A program made the position numbers and the translations under genes. From Caulobacter sp. (lineage in GTDB: Bacteria > Pseudomonadota > Alphaproteobacteria > Caulobacterales > Caulobacteraceae), in assembly GCA_019636175.1 (NCBI GenBank), contig JAHBYC010000009.1, forward strand, positions 20,135-84,134: 64,000 nt of DNA. The letters are read 5' to 3'. This document shows, in pieces, positions 7,643-16,591 of the stretch (position 1 is its first letter; the number at the start of each line of letters is the position of its first letter). A model generated the notes under the pieces. The model was given only the letters and a program-made list of their open reading frames with translations, did not search any database and had not been told where the DNA came from.

Positions 7643-8788
7643 ATGCCCTGGAATGACAATGCCAACCCCGGACCCTGGGGCTCGCCTCCGCCTGAAGGCG
7701 ACAAGCCCAAGGGGTCCGCTGATGAACCCCGGCGCCCGCAGCGCCCCCAGGGCGAGGGCCCCCGCCGTCCGCCCCCCGAAGGCGTTGATCTGAACGAGCT
7801 GATCGATCGCTACATGCTGCAGCTCCGCGGCCTGCTGGGCGGTGGAAACGGCGGCGGCGGTCCCGATCCTTCGAACCTGCTGCGCTACCTGCCCATCGCC
7901 GCCGGCCTGGCGGTGTTTCTGGTCATGCTGTCCGGTGTGGTCATCGTGGGCCAGCGCGAACGGGCGGTAATCACCACCTTCGGCGCCTGGACCCGCACTT
8001 ACGGGCCCGGCATCGGCTATCGCGTGCCGCTGATCGAGGGGGTGACCAAGGTCAATATCTCCTCGCTGCGCAAGACCGAGGTCGGCGGATCGACCAGCGC
8101 CCCCTCGCTGCAGGAAAGCCTGATGCTGACCGGCGACCAGAATGTCGTCGACCTGCGCTTCACCGTGAACTGGCGGGTCTCCGATCCCGGCAAGTTCCTG
8201 TTCAACATCAGCAGCCAGGAAGCCACCGTGAAGGCGGTCGCCGAGAGCGCCATGCGCGAGGTGGTCGGCCGCAGCGATCTGGACCCCATCCTGTCGACCG
8301 GCAAGGCGCAGGTGCAGGACCAGACGGTCGAGCTGATGCAGCGGGTGCTGGACAGCTACAACGCCGGCATCATCATCGACTCCATCCAGATCGAGGACGC
8401 CCAGCCGCCCAAGGAGGTCGTCGCGGCCTTCCAGGACGTGGCCACGGCCGGACAGAACAAGGAAGCCAAGATCAACAAGGCCCGCGGTGAAGCCGCCGGG
8501 ATCCAGCAGAATGCGCTGGGCTACAAGGCCCAGGTGGTCAACGAGGCGCGAGGCGAGGCCCAGCGCTTCAACCAGGTCTATGAGCAATACAAGCTGGCCC
8601 CGGCGGTCACCCGCCAGCGTCTCTACATCGAGACCATGGAAAAGGTGCTGAGCAAGTCCAACAAGGTGATCATCGACGGCAAGGGCGTCACCGCCCCGAT
8701 CGTCCTGTCGCCGGACGCCTTCCGCCGCAAGGACGGAACCTCCTCGCTCAGCGCAACGCCCCAGCCGTCTCAGGGAGCGGCCCAATGA
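7643..8788 (+). CDS. hflK: FtsH protease modulator HflK
   Basis: A 381-residue SPFH/band-7 protein. It has a Pro/Gly-rich cytoplasmic N-terminus (MPWNDNANPGPWGSPPP), one membrane helix at about 78-103, the SPFH domain (VVIVGQRERAVITTFGAW onward) and an Ala/Glu-rich coiled coil (NKARGEAAGIQQNALGYKAQV). HflK with HflC forms the large periplasmic-side complex that restrains FtsH. The stop overlaps the hflC start by 4 bases (ATGA), as usual for this pair. The short GGGNGGGG linker before the membrane helix is notable but common in relatives. Confidence 0.95.
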   Translation: MPWNDNANPGPWGSPPPEGDKPKGSADEPRRPQRPQGEGPRRPPPEGVDLNELIDRYMLQLRGLLGGGNGGGGPDPSNLLRYLPIAAGLAVFLVMLSGVVIVGQRERAVITTFGAWTRTYGPGIGYRVPLIEGVTKVNISSLRKTEVGGSTSAPSLQESLMLTGDQNVVDLRFTVNWRVSDPGKFLFNISSQEATVKAVAESAMREVVGRSDLDPILSTGKAQVQDQTVELMQRVLDSYNAGIIIDSIQIEDAQPPKEVVAAFQDVATAGQNKEAKINKARGEAAGIQQNALGYKAQVVNEARGEAQRFNQVYEQYKLAPAVTRQRLYIETMEKVLSKSNKVIIDGKGVTAPIVLSPDAFRRKDGTSSLSATPQPSQGAAQ

Positions 8789-9651
8789 CCCAGAACCGAC
8801 TGATGTTCCTCGCCATCATCACCGGACTGGTGGTGATCGTCGCCAGCCAGACCTTCTATGTTGTCGACCAGACCCAGCAGGCGCTGGTGATCCGCTTCGG
8901 CGAGGTTGTTCGCACCGTCAACAAGACCGGCAGCGGCGACATGGGTCCGGGCCTGAAGGTCAAGATCCCCTTCGTCGAGAGTCGGGTGATGTTCGACAAG
9001 CGCAACCAGTCGCTCGAGACGACCGAACGCGAAATCATCGCCGGCAACCAGGAGCGCCTGGTCGTCGACGCCTTCGTCCGCTACCGGATCAGCGACCCCT
9101 ACCGGTTCTACAACGCCCTGGGCGACCAGAGCACGGCCAGCGACCGGCTGCTGCTCAGGCTCAATGCGTCGCTGCGCGAGGCCCTCGGCCGCGCCAGCTC
9201 CGACGACATCATCTCCTCCAAGCGCGCCGCCCTGATGAACACCATCCGGGACAACCTGAGCCGCCAGGCCAAGGCCTCGCGCCTGGGCATCGAGGTGGTT
9301 GATGTTCGCATCCGCCGCGCCGACCTGCCGGAAGCCAACCAGGCCGCCGTCTACACCCGCATGCAGACCGCCCGTCAGCAGGAGGCCACCCGCATCCGCG
9401 CCGAGGGCGACCAGAAGGCGTTGGAGATCGTGGCGACCGCCACCGGGGAAGCGGAAAACATCCGCGGTGAAGGCGACGCCGAACGCGCCCAGCTGTTCGC
9501 GCAGAGCTACGGTCGCGACCCCGGCTTCGCCGCCTTCTATCGTTCGCTGAAGGCCTATGAGGCCTCGATGGGTCAGGGCGACGCCACCATGGTGCTCTCG
9601 CCCGACAGCGACTTCTTCAAATACTTCAGCCGGGGCGCCTCGGCGCAATAG
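8785..9651 (+). CDS. hflC: FtsH protease modulator HflC
   Basis: A 288-residue SPFH protein with an N-terminal signal anchor (residues 5-24, LMFLAIITGLVVIVASQTFYVV) and a band-7 domain (QQALVIRFGEVV). The C-terminal coiled coil is RQQEATRIRAEGDQKALEIVATATGEAENIRGEGDAERA in outline, and the typical end is SDFFKYFS. It partners HflK around FtsH in the inner membrane. It is translationally coupled to hflK and followed by a GC-rich hairpin. Confidence 0.95.
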   Translation: MTQNRLMFLAIITGLVVIVASQTFYVVDQTQQALVIRFGEVVRTVNKTGSGDMGPGLKVKIPFVESRVMFDKRNQSLETTEREIIAGNQERLVVDAFVRYRISDPYRFYNALGDQSTASDRLLLRLNASLREALGRASSDDIISSKRAALMNTIRDNLSRQAKASRLGIEVVDVRIRRADLPEANQAAVYTRMQTARQQEATRIRAEGDQKALEIVATATGEAENIRGEGDAERAQLFAQSYGRDPGFAAFYRSLKAYEASMGQGDATMVLSPDSDFFKYFSRGASAQ

Positions 9652-9679
9652 CCGGCGCCGCATGATGCATCGACAGGCC

Positions 9680-9719
9680 AGGGGCCGCCTTCGCAATCGC
9701 GGGGGCGGCCCTCAGCTTT
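9680..9719 (+). terminator. Probable terminator after hflKC
   Basis: The arms AGGGGCCGCC (9680-9689) and GGGCGGCCCT (9703-9712) form a strong hairpin 28 bases after the hflC stop, followed by CAGCTTTT. The U-run is short and slightly displaced. The convergent serB gene ends inside the right arm. Confidence 0.55.
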
Positions 9720-10584
9720 TGAACTGCCCGGCCGAATAGCCCTGGAAGTACAGCAGCGCCGTCAGGTCGCTGTGGTCGATCCGAGCTTGCGCCCGGGCCG
9801 AGACCACCGGCTTGGCCCGATAGGCGACGCCAAGCCCGGCGGCCTCGATCATGGCCAGGTCATTGGCCCCGTCGCCGACCGCCAGGGTCAGGGATGGATC
9901 GATGCCGAGGGCCTTCGTCTCCTCCCGCAGGGCCGACAGCTTGGCCTCGCGGCCGAGAATGGGATCGGCCACCTCGCCGGTCAGAGCCCCGCCGTCATCG
10001 ATCAGACGGTTGGCCCGGTCCTCGTCAAAACCGGCGGCCTCGGCGACGCGGGAGGTGAAAAAGGTGAAACCGCCCGAGACCAGCAGGCACCGCGCCCCAT
10101 CGCCTGTCATGGTCCGCACCAGGGTCCGGGCCCCGGGATTGAGCCGCACCCGCTCGTCATAGCAGGTCTGCAAGGCGTCCAGCGGCAGACCCTTCAGCAT
10201 GGCGACCCGCTCGCGCAGGGCGCCCTCGAACTCCAGTTCGCCGCGCATGGCCCGTTCTGTGATGGCCGAGACCTCCGCCTTGACCCCGGCGAAATCGGCC
10301 AGCTCATCAAGGCACTCACAGCCGATGATCGTGGAGTCCATGTCGGCGACCAGCAGCCGCTTTTTCCGTCCGGCGGTGGGCTGAACACAGGCGTCGACCG
10401 GGCGGTCCTTCAGGGCGGCGTCGACCGCGGTGCGCAGGGCGCCCAGGTCGCCGCTGGTGGAAAGATCGACGGCGTTCTCGGCCAGCATGGCGACGCCAGT
10501 GACCGGCGCCAGAGCCATGATCGGCTCGATCATGTCGGCGACGGCTTGCGGATCAGGGCTGACAAGGGTGATGGATAGGGTCAT
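9712..10584 (-). CDS. serB: Phosphoserine phosphatase
   Basis: A 290-residue enzyme with an N-terminal ACT-like region (residues 1-70) and a HAD phosphatase domain. The nucleophile motif is [16 protein letters not shown] (D81, D83), then SGGFTFF and [23 protein letters not shown]. It hydrolyses O-phosphoserine in the last step of serine synthesis. The ATG at 10584 follows GAGG at a 4-base spacing and matches the family N-terminus ([10 protein letters not shown]). The frame continues upstream only as a shadow of miaA. Its ATG overlaps that of miaA on the other strand within one CATG. Confidence 0.93.
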   Translation of the reverse strand: MTLSITLVSPDPQAVADMIEPIMALAPVTGVAMLAENAVDLSTSGDLGALRTAVDAALKDRPVDACVQPTAGRKKRLLVADMDSTIIGCECLDELADFAGVKAEVSAITERAMRGELEFEGALRERVAMLKGLPLDALQTCYDERVRLNPGARTLVRTMTGDGARCLLVSGGFTFFTSRVAEAAGFDEDRANRLIDDGGALTGEVADPILGREAKLSALREETKALGIDPSLTLAVGDGANDLAMIEAAGLGVAYRAKPVVSARAQARIDHSDLTALLYFQGYSAGQFKS

Positions 10585-11494
10585 GGAGCCTCGCATCTGG
10601 CTGATCGCCGGTCCCACCGCAAGCGGCAAGTCCGCCCTGGCCCTGCGCCTGGCCCGCCAGATCGGTGGGGAAATCATCAATGCCGACGCCCTGCAACTCT
10701 ACGCCGACCTGCGCCTGCTCAGCGCCCGGCCCTCGCCGGAGGAAGAAGCCCAGGCGCCGCATCACCTGTTCGGCATCGCCGATGGCGCGGACGGATGGAG
10801 CGTCGGCCGCTGGCTGCGGGCGGCCATGGACCTGATCGGCGAGATCGGCGAACGCGGCCGGCCGGCTATCCTGGTCGGCGGCACCGGCCTCTACTTCAAG
10901 GCCCTGACGGAGGGCCTGGCCGATGTGCCCACCGCCTCGCGGGCGGTGCGCGCGGAGGTCGAGGCCCGCTATGACGCCGAGGGCGAGGCGGCGGCCCGCG
11001 CCCGCCTGGCGACGGTCGATCCGGCGGCCGCCGCCCGCATCGCGCCGGGAGACCGGCTGCGCCTGACCCGGGCGCTGGAGGTCTGGGAGATCAGCGGCCG
11101 GTCGATCACTGACTGGCAGGCTGATACCACCCCGGCCATCGCGCCCGATCTGTGGCGCGGCCTGGCTCTCGAGCCGCCGCGTCAGGCGCTCTACGACCGT
11201 TGCGACAGCCGGCTGGCGGCGATGGTCGAGGCCGGGGCCCTGGAGGAAGTCGCCGCCCTCGTCGCCCGCGGGCTTGATCCCCTGCTGCCGGTGATGAAGG
11301 CAGTCGGGGTGCGGGAGTTTGCGGCTCATCTGGCCGGCGAGATCCCCCTTGATCGCGCCCTCGACGATGCGCGGCGCGAGACCCGCCGCTACGCCAAGCG
11401 CCAGCTGACCTGGCTGCGCAACCAGATGCGGGACTGGCCCCGGGCCGAGACCCTCGATCCCGACGCGCAGTGGCGAGCCCTCGGCGTCACTTGA
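10583..11494 (+). CDS. miaA: tRNA dimethylallyltransferase
   Basis: A 303-residue enzyme starting [17 protein letters not shown] with the P-loop at residues 10-17, then [23 protein letters not shown] and the C-terminal [14 protein letters not shown] typical of MiaA. It adds the dimethylallyl group to N6 of A37 in tRNAs reading UNN codons. An alternative ATG at 10571, with AAGGG just upstream, would add four residues (MDRV) and overlap serB by 14 bases. Either way the promoter and ribosome-binding region of miaA lie inside serB. The 3' end overlaps the convergent GGDEF-EAL gene by 8 bases. Confidence 0.94.
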   Translation: MEPRIWLIAGPTASGKSALALRLARQIGGEIINADALQLYADLRLLSARPSPEEEAQAPHHLFGIADGADGWSVGRWLRAAMDLIGEIGERGRPAILVGGTGLYFKALTEGLADVPTASRAVRAEVEARYDAEGEAAARARLATVDPAAAARIAPGDRLRLTRALEVWEISGRSITDWQADTTPAIAPDLWRGLALEPPRQALYDRCDSRLAAMVEAGALEEVAALVARGLDPLLPVMKAVGVREFAAHLAGEIPLDRALDDARRETRRYAKRQLTWLRNQMRDWPRAETLDPDAQWRALGVT

Positions 11495-13712
11495 CCAAGG
11501 CCGTCCCGGAGACGGCGGCGTCCAGCGGCCTTGCCTGGACCGTCACCAGCATCCGGCTGATGTCGGCGGGATCCACCGGCTTCGAGTACAGATATCCCTG
11601 GATGTCGGTACATCCAGCCCGCTTCAGCCCTTCAAGCTGCGACTCCGTTTCGACCCCCTCGGCGATAACCCGCAGGTTCAGGGCCTGGGCCAGACGGACA
11701 ATTGCCCCGACCACCGCCTCGGCCTCCTTCTCGACCCCCAGATTGTTCACGAAGGACCTGTCGATCTTGATCTTGTCGACCGGATAGCGCCGCAGATAGG
11801 ACAGGCTGGAGTAGCCGGTGCCGAAGTCATCAAGCGCCAGCGAGAACCCCATGGCGCGAAGCCGCCGAAAGGTTTCCTGGGTCTGCTCGTCGTCCGCGAG
11901 AAGGATGCCCTCTGTGATCTCAAGCTCGATCTGGTGCGGATCCGCCCCGGTTTCCTTGAGCAGATCGGCCAGAAGGTCCGGGAAATCCACGGCCCTGATC
12001 TGCACCGCCGATACATTGACCGCCACGCGAAGCTGCGGCCAGCGCCGGCTGTCGAGGAAGGCCTTGCGAAAGGTGTAGACGCCCAGCTGGGAGATCAGTC
12101 CGCCTTCCTCGGCGATGGGCACGAAGTAGGACGGCGCTATGGGTCCGCTTTCGGGGTGATTCCAGCGCACCAGCGCCTCAACGCCGGTCATCCGGCCGTG
12201 ACCGTTCATCTGCGGCTGATAGACCATGGTCAGGCCATCTGAGTTGAGCGCCTCGCGCAGGTCGGCTTCAAGCTGCCGCCGGGCCTTCATCGCGGTATCC
12301 ATATCGGGTTCGAAGAAGCAGAAGCGGCCGCGTCCGCCCTCCTTTGCTCGATACATCGCCAGATCGGCCTGGCGCAGCGCCTCGGCGCCGTCGATGCCGG
12401 GGTCCTCGACCAGGCTTATGCCGATGGAGGCGCCCACAAAGACCCGGCCAAAGGGAAGGTCCACAGGCTCCGCCATCCGATCGACGATCCGGCGAGCCAG
12501 ATGGGCGAGCCTGCCGGCGGAGGCGTCCCGACTCAGAATGACGAACTCGTCTCCCCCGACGCGCACAACACTGTCGCCGGCCGGACAGAGGCTGTTCAGG
12601 CGCGCGGCGACGGCCAGGATCAACTGGTCGCCGGCCCCGTGTCCGTAGGTGTCATTGACCAGCTTGAAGCGGTCGAGGTCGATCGCCATGACACCAACCC
12701 GCGCGCCCTGACGACGCGCCTGGTCCAGCGCCTCCGCCACTCGCTCATTGAACATCGCCCGATTGGGCAGGCCGGTAAGGAGATCGTGGAAGGCCATATG
12801 CCGGGCGCGGGCTTCGCTGGCGACCAGGGCGCGAGTGGCGCGTCGGCCCCTCAGAAGCAGGCTCACCGTCAGGGCCAGCAGCAGGATCAGGCCGGAGATG
12901 ACCGGTGGGAGAACCCGGGACAGCAGGCTCAGCCCCGGGCGATGGCCGGTCCAGTCGACGCGACCAATCGGCGCGCCGCCGTTCGTCAGCATGAACGAGG
13001 TCTGACCCTTGTCGTCCGGCATGTTGTCCACCGCGTGAACGTGCAGGTCCTTGAGGAGAAAGCGGTCAGCCATCAGCCGCGCGAAGTCGCGGTTCAACGC
13101 CTCGCCCGCGATCAGCACCGGCGCCCGCCCCCTCGCGCGGACCCTGCCGAAGTCGTTCTGAACCAGCGACGCCGTGATGATGTAGGGGACCCCGTCAATG
13201 CTCCCGAAGGTGCTCGCCTGGATCGGCTTGCTGAGCACCGTGCGATAGGGGGCGGAGCCGGCAATCGGCGATCGTCTGGCTTCCGCCTCACGGATCTGGC
13301 GGACCAGGGGTTCAGTCGCGGCTCGCGCCTGTTCAAATTGCGCAAGGGCGACATCCTTGCCGCCGTTCATCGCATAGACGGGCCTGTTGTCGGCATCGAG
13401 CACATAGGCCCGCTCGAAGTGGCCAAGGTTGCTGAAGTATTGTCCGACGTTGGCGCGCGCCCAGTCGGGATTGAAGGCGATGCCGAGATTGAGCAGGGCG
13501 TCGTCCCAGTCGGCCTGCCTGGCGATCCATGCTTCCTTTTCGCGCATCACGCCGGCCAGGCCATGAAGGACCTGCGTGCGTTCGTGCGCCTCCGCGTCCA
13601 GGTCCGCGTGACGGGCGATGCTGAACAGGATGCCGACCACCGCGGCCAGTGTGACCACGCCGGCGGCCGCCGCTGTGGCGACAACTCCAATTCCAAAGTT
13701 CTTGTTGCCCAT
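11487..13712 (-). CDS. CHASE4-GGDEF-EAL cyclic-di-GMP turnover protein
   Basis: A 741-residue membrane protein. One N-terminal helix (10-32) is followed by a CHASE4-like periplasmic sensor ([16 protein letters not shown] at 62-77), a second helix (about 268-288), a GGDEF domain with intact GGDEF (386-390) and an EAL domain with EAL (512-514), DDFGTG (628-633) and EGVE. Both catalytic motifs look intact, so it could make or degrade c-di-GMP. The RxxD inhibitory I-site is missing (PAGD at 377-380), so the cyclase half should not be product-inhibited through that site. GGAG precedes the ATG by 5 bases. The gene stands alone, transcribed from an AT-rich intergenic region. Confidence 0.92.
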   Translation of the reverse strand: MGNKNFGIGVVATAAAAGVVTLAAVVGILFSIARHADLDAEAHERTQVLHGLAGVMREKEAWIARQADWDDALLNLGIAFNPDWARANVGQYFSNLGHFERAYVLDADNRPVYAMNGGKDVALAQFEQARAATEPLVRQIREAEARRSPIAGSAPYRTVLSKPIQASTFGSIDGVPYIITASLVQNDFGRVRARGRAPVLIAGEALNRDFARLMADRFLLKDLHVHAVDNMPDDKGQTSFMLTNGGAPIGRVDWTGHRPGLSLLSRVLPPVISGLILLLALTVSLLLRGRRATRALVASEARARHMAFHDLLTGLPNRAMFNERVAEALDQARRQGARVGVMAIDLDRFKLVNDTYGHGAGDQLILAVAARLNSLCPAGDSVVRVGGDEFVILSRDASAGRLAHLARRIVDRMAEPVDLPFGRVFVGASIGISLVEDPGIDGAEALRQADLAMYRAKEGGRGRFCFFEPDMDTAMKARRQLEADLREALNSDGLTMVYQPQMNGHGRMTGVEALVRWNHPESGPIAPSYFVPIAEEGGLISQLGVYTFRKAFLDSRRWPQLRVAVNVSAVQIRAVDFPDLLADLLKETGADPHQIELEITEGILLADDEQTQETFRRLRAMGFSLALDDFGTGYSSLSYLRRYPVDKIKIDRSFVNNLGVEKEAEAVVGAIVRLAQALNLRVIAEGVETESQLEGLKRAGCTDIQGYLYSKPVDPADISRMLVTVQARPLDAAVSGTALVK

Positions 13713-14064
13713 GGCGCTCCGCCTTCAAAGCGGGGCAACATTCGAAAATCGAAGTTACTATTCTATAATGCCGTAACGGTCAGATTGTGCGTTATATTCG
13801 AATTTATACTCAATATAAGCACCAATAATCGCGAGTTAACTTTAACGCAACGTGAATACCGATCAATTATAACCAGTTTGAGGTGTTGATGACGCTTGCG
13901 GCCTGAACCAACCGCTCCGGCGGCGCACGATGGCGACACATTCACCTTTCCAGAATGCGAACGGGCGCGCCCGGGTCAAATTGGAAGGAAATTGCGCCTC
14001 GACCCATCTTGACCCTTGCCGGGCGGCATGGCACGAAGGATTTCTCTATTTCGGAGCAAGCTTC
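13713..14064. other. AT-rich divergent intergenic region
   Basis: About 350 bases without a convincing gene. Bases 13735-13880 are strikingly AT-rich for this genome, with overlapping short palindromes (TTCGAAAATCGAA; TATTCGAATTTATA) and TTAACTTTAAC. The latter resembles CtrA half-sites but with the wrong spacing. The region must hold promoters for the GGDEF-EAL gene (left) and the ilv leader (right); I could not assign a convincing -35/-10 pair. Small in-frame ORFs across 13930-14064 lack support. Confidence 0.6.
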
Positions 14065-14112
14065 GTGCGCACCACGACCATCGTACTTACCAAGCGGCCG
14101 ACTGTGGCGTGA
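14065..14112 (+). CDS. ilvL: ilvBN leader peptide (15 residues)
   Basis: A GTG at 14065, with GGAG nine bases upstream (14053-14056), opens a 15-codon frame encoding MRTTTIVLTKRPTVA and stopping at TGA 14110-14112. Seven consecutive codons are Thr-Thr-Thr-Ile-Val-Leu-Thr, the control-codon pattern of branched-chain amino acid attenuators. The stop codon lies inside the first stem of the downstream RNA hairpin, and a U-tailed hairpin follows just before ilvB. Ribosome stalling at Ile/Val/Leu codons would be expected to favour read-through. Attenuation of ilvBN has been described in Caulobacter crescentus. Confidence 0.8.
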   Translation: MRTTTIVLTKRPTVA

Positions 14113-14165
14113 CCTGATCACGCCACACGGCCGCGCGCGCCAGGGCCCCTAGCGGGCCCTTTTTG
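14095..14165 (+). promoter_or_regulatory. Transcription attenuator of the ilvBN operon
   Basis: Two RNA stems lie between the leader codons and ilvB. The first (14095-14133) pairs GTGGCGTGA with TCACGCCAC around a CCTGA loop, extended by outer CGGCCG arms. The second (14142-14160) pairs AGGGCCC with GGGCCCT around CTAGC and is followed by TTTTT, forming a classic intrinsic terminator 30 bases before the ilvB ATG. A terminator directly upstream of a biosynthetic gene, coupled to the control-codon peptide, is diagnostic of attenuation. The exact antiterminator pairing was not resolved. Confidence 0.8.
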
Positions 14166-14193
14166 TTGTCCGAAAGACCTGAAGAAGACGCCG

Positions 14194-16023
14194 ATGACCG
14201 CCCAACAGACCGCTAACCCCGCCGCCCCCGCTGAAGCCGCCGCCCTGCCCGAGCACCTGACCGGCGCCGAGATGGTGGTGCGCGCCCTGGTCGATCAGGG
14301 CGTCGAGGTGATGTTCGGCTATCCGGGCGGGGCGGTCCTGCCCATCTACGACGCCCTGTTCCAGGACAACGAGGCCCACGGCCCGCGCCTGCGCCATATC
14401 CTGGTGCGGCACGAACAGGGCGCGGCCCACGCCGCGGAAGGCTACGCCCGCTCGACCGGCAAGCCCGGCGTTGTCCTGGTCACCAGCGGGCCCGGCGCGA
14501 CCAACGCCATCACCGGCATCGTCGACGCCCTGATGGACAGCATTCCGATGATCGTCCTGACCGGACAGGTTCCGACGCACCTGATCGGCACCGACGCCTT
14601 CCAGGAAGCCGACACCGTCGGCATCACCCGCGCCTGCACCAAGCACAATTACCTGGTCAAGGACGTCCGCGACCTGCCCCGCATCCTGCATGAGGCCTTC
14701 CACATCGCCACCAGCGGTCGCCCCGGCCCGGTGCTGATCGACATTCCCAAGGACGTGCAGTTCTCGCGCGGCGACTACCAGGGACCGGACGAGGTCGTCT
14801 TCGGCCACGGCTACGCTCCGCGCACCAAGGGCGATCCGGCGCGCATCGCCGAGGCGGCCCGCCTCATCGCCGGCGCCCGACGGCCGATCTTCTACACCGG
14901 CGGCGGCGTCATCAACGCCGGCCCGAACGCCAGCGCCCTGCTGCGCGAGTTCGCGGCCATGACCGGGGCGCCGGTGACCTCGACCCTGATGGGACTGGGC
15001 GCCTTTCCCGCCGCCGACCCGGCCTGGCTGGGCATGGTGGGGATGCACGGCACCTTCGAGGCCAACAACGCCATGCACGACTGCGATGTGATGGTCTGCG
15101 TCGGCGCCCGTTTCGACGACCGGGTGACCGGCCGACTGGACGCCTTCTCGCCGGGCTCGAAGAAGATCCACATCGATATCGACGCCAGCTCGATCAACAA
15201 GAATGTCCGGGTCGATATCGGCATCGTCGGCGACGCCGCCAGCGTGCTGGAGGACCTGATCGCCGCCTGGAAGGCCGAAGGCTGCCGCGCCAACCGCCAG
15301 GCCCTCGACGAATGGTGGCGCCAGATCGACGGCTGGCGGGCCGTGCAGTGCCTGCGCTACGCCAGGGGCGGCGAGACCATCAAGCCGCAACTGGCCATCG
15401 AGCGGCTTTACGCCCTGACCCGCGACCGCGACACCTACATCACCACCGAGGTCGGTCAGCACCAGATGTGGGCGGCGCAATTCTATCGCTTCCAGGAGCC
15501 CAATCGCTGGATGACCTCCGGAGGCCTGGGGACCATGGGCTATGGCCTGCCCGCCGCTCTTGGCGTGCAGCTGGCCCATCCGGAGAGCCTGGTCGTCGAT
15601 ATCGCCGGCGAGGCCAGCATCCAGATGTGCATCCAGGAGATGTCGACCGCGGTGCAATACGGACTGCCGGTCAAGATCTTCATCCTCAACAACGAATGGA
15701 TGGGGATGGTCCGCCAGTGGCAGGAACTGCTGCACGGCCAGCGCTACAGCCACAGCTATTCCGAAAGCCTGCCCGACTTCGTCAAGCTGGCCGAGGCCTA
15801 TGGCGCCAAGGGCTTGCGCTGCAGCGACCCCGCCGAACTCGATGAGAAGATCCGCGAGATGATCGACCACCCCGGGCCGGTGATCTTCGATTGCCGGGTC
15901 GAGAAGAGTGAGAACTGCCTGCCGATGATCCCGTCGGGCAAGGCGCACAACGAGATGATCCTGCCGGAGGAACTGGAAAACCTCGGCTCGGTGATCGACG
16001 ACGCGGGGCGTAAGCTCGTCTGA
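14194..16023 (+). CDS. ilvB: Acetolactate synthase large (catalytic) subunit
   Basis: A 609-residue ThDP enzyme. The N-terminal pyrimidine-binding domain has MFGYPGGAVLPIYDAL and the catalytic Glu in RHEQGAAHAAEGYAR. The central domain has FYTGGGVINAG and the ThDP motif is GDIAGEASIQMCIQE-like. One oddity is here: the usual V-D-I-x-G-D-G motif reads VDIAGEASIQM, with Glu-Ala in place of Asp-Gly. It catalyses the first common step of valine, leucine and isoleucine synthesis. Its TGA overlaps the ilvN ATG by one base (TGATG), and both follow the attenuator. Confidence 0.95.
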   Translation: MTAQQTANPAAPAEAAALPEHLTGAEMVVRALVDQGVEVMFGYPGGAVLPIYDALFQDNEAHGPRLRHILVRHEQGAAHAAEGYARSTGKPGVVLVTSGPGATNAITGIVDALMDSIPMIVLTGQVPTHLIGTDAFQEADTVGITRACTKHNYLVKDVRDLPRILHEAFHIATSGRPGPVLIDIPKDVQFSRGDYQGPDEVVFGHGYAPRTKGDPARIAEAARLIAGARRPIFYTGGGVINAGPNASALLREFAAMTGAPVTSTLMGLGAFPAADPAWLGMVGMHGTFEANNAMHDCDVMVCVGARFDDRVTGRLDAFSPGSKKIHIDIDASSINKNVRVDIGIVGDAASVLEDLIAAWKAEGCRANRQALDEWWRQIDGWRAVQCLRYARGGETIKPQLAIERLYALTRDRDTYITTEVGQHQMWAAQFYRFQEPNRWMTSGGLGTMGYGLPAALGVQLAHPESLVVDIAGEASIQMCIQEMSTAVQYGLPVKIFILNNEWMGMVRQWQELLHGQRYSHSYSESLPDFVKLAEAYGAKGLRCSDPAELDEKIREMIDHPGPVIFDCRVEKSENCLPMIPSGKAHNEMILPEELENLGSVIDDAGRKLV

Positions 16024-16583
16024 TGACCGACCCCGTCCTTCCCTCCCAGCCCGCCTCCGCCTATGACCTCGCCCACGAGACCGAGGTCGAGTCGCTCGCC
16101 ACCTTCGCCCTGCTGGTCGACAACGAGGCCGGGGTCCTGCACCGCGTCGTCGGCCTGTTCGCCGCCCGGGGCTACAATATCGAAAGCCTCACCGTCGCCG
16201 AGACCGACCGAAAGTCGCACACCAGCCGCATCACCGTGGTCACCCGCGGCGCCCCCCATGTGCTGGAGCAGATCGAGGCCCAGCTGGAGAAGGTGGTCAG
16301 CGTTCGCCGGGTGCATGACGTCACCCGCGACCCGAACGGCGTCGAACGTGAACTGGCCCTGATCAAGGTGCGGGGCGCCGGGGCCGACCGGGTCGAGGCC
16401 CTGCGGGTGGCCGAGATCTTCCGCGCCCGCGTGATCGACACCACCTCCACCAGCTTCGTCTTCGAGATCACCGGCGCGCCTGGCAAGATCGACAGCTTCG
16501 TCGAACTGATGCGGCCTCTGGGACTGGTCGAACTGTCGCGCACCGGCGTGCTGTCCATCGAGCGCGGCGCCGAGGGGATGTAG
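16023..16583 (+). CDS. ilvN: Acetolactate synthase small (regulatory) subunit
   Basis: A 186-residue protein with an N-terminal ACT domain (residues 20-95; LVDNEAGVLHRVVGLFAARGYNIESLTVAETD) and the C-terminal ALS small-subunit domain (ELALIKVRGAGADRVEALRVAEIFRARVIDTTSTSFVFEITG in outline). It stimulates IlvB and confers valine feedback inhibition. Its start overlaps the ilvB stop, so it is co-translated. It is about 10-15 residues longer at the N-terminus than many homologues. Confidence 0.95.
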   Translation: MTDPVLPSQPASAYDLAHETEVESLATFALLVDNEAGVLHRVVGLFAARGYNIESLTVAETDRKSHTSRITVVTRGAPHVLEQIEAQLEKVVSVRRVHDVTRDPNGVERELALIKVRGAGADRVEALRVAEIFRARVIDTTSTSFVFEITGAPGKIDSFVELMRPLGLVELSRTGVLSIERGAEGM

Positions 16584-16591
16584 CCCGGGCC

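Noticed and set aside
10430-10582. Upstream extension of miaA
   Set aside because: It reads inside serB on the other strand and adds residues not seen in MiaA.
13837-13850. Possible CtrA site TTAACTTTAAC
   Set aside because: CtrA boxes need TTAA-N7-TTAA; the spacing here is 3.
13930-14064. 60-codon ORF upstream of the ilv leader
   Set aside because: Only its last 15 codons (from GTG 14065) have a ribosome-binding site and control codons; the rest lacks support.
14149-15948. 599-codon open frame antisense to ilvB
   Set aside because: It mirrors a highly conserved gene in a GC-rich genome; the composition (many Gly, Asp, His, Gln) is that of a reverse-complement shadow and no motif is found.
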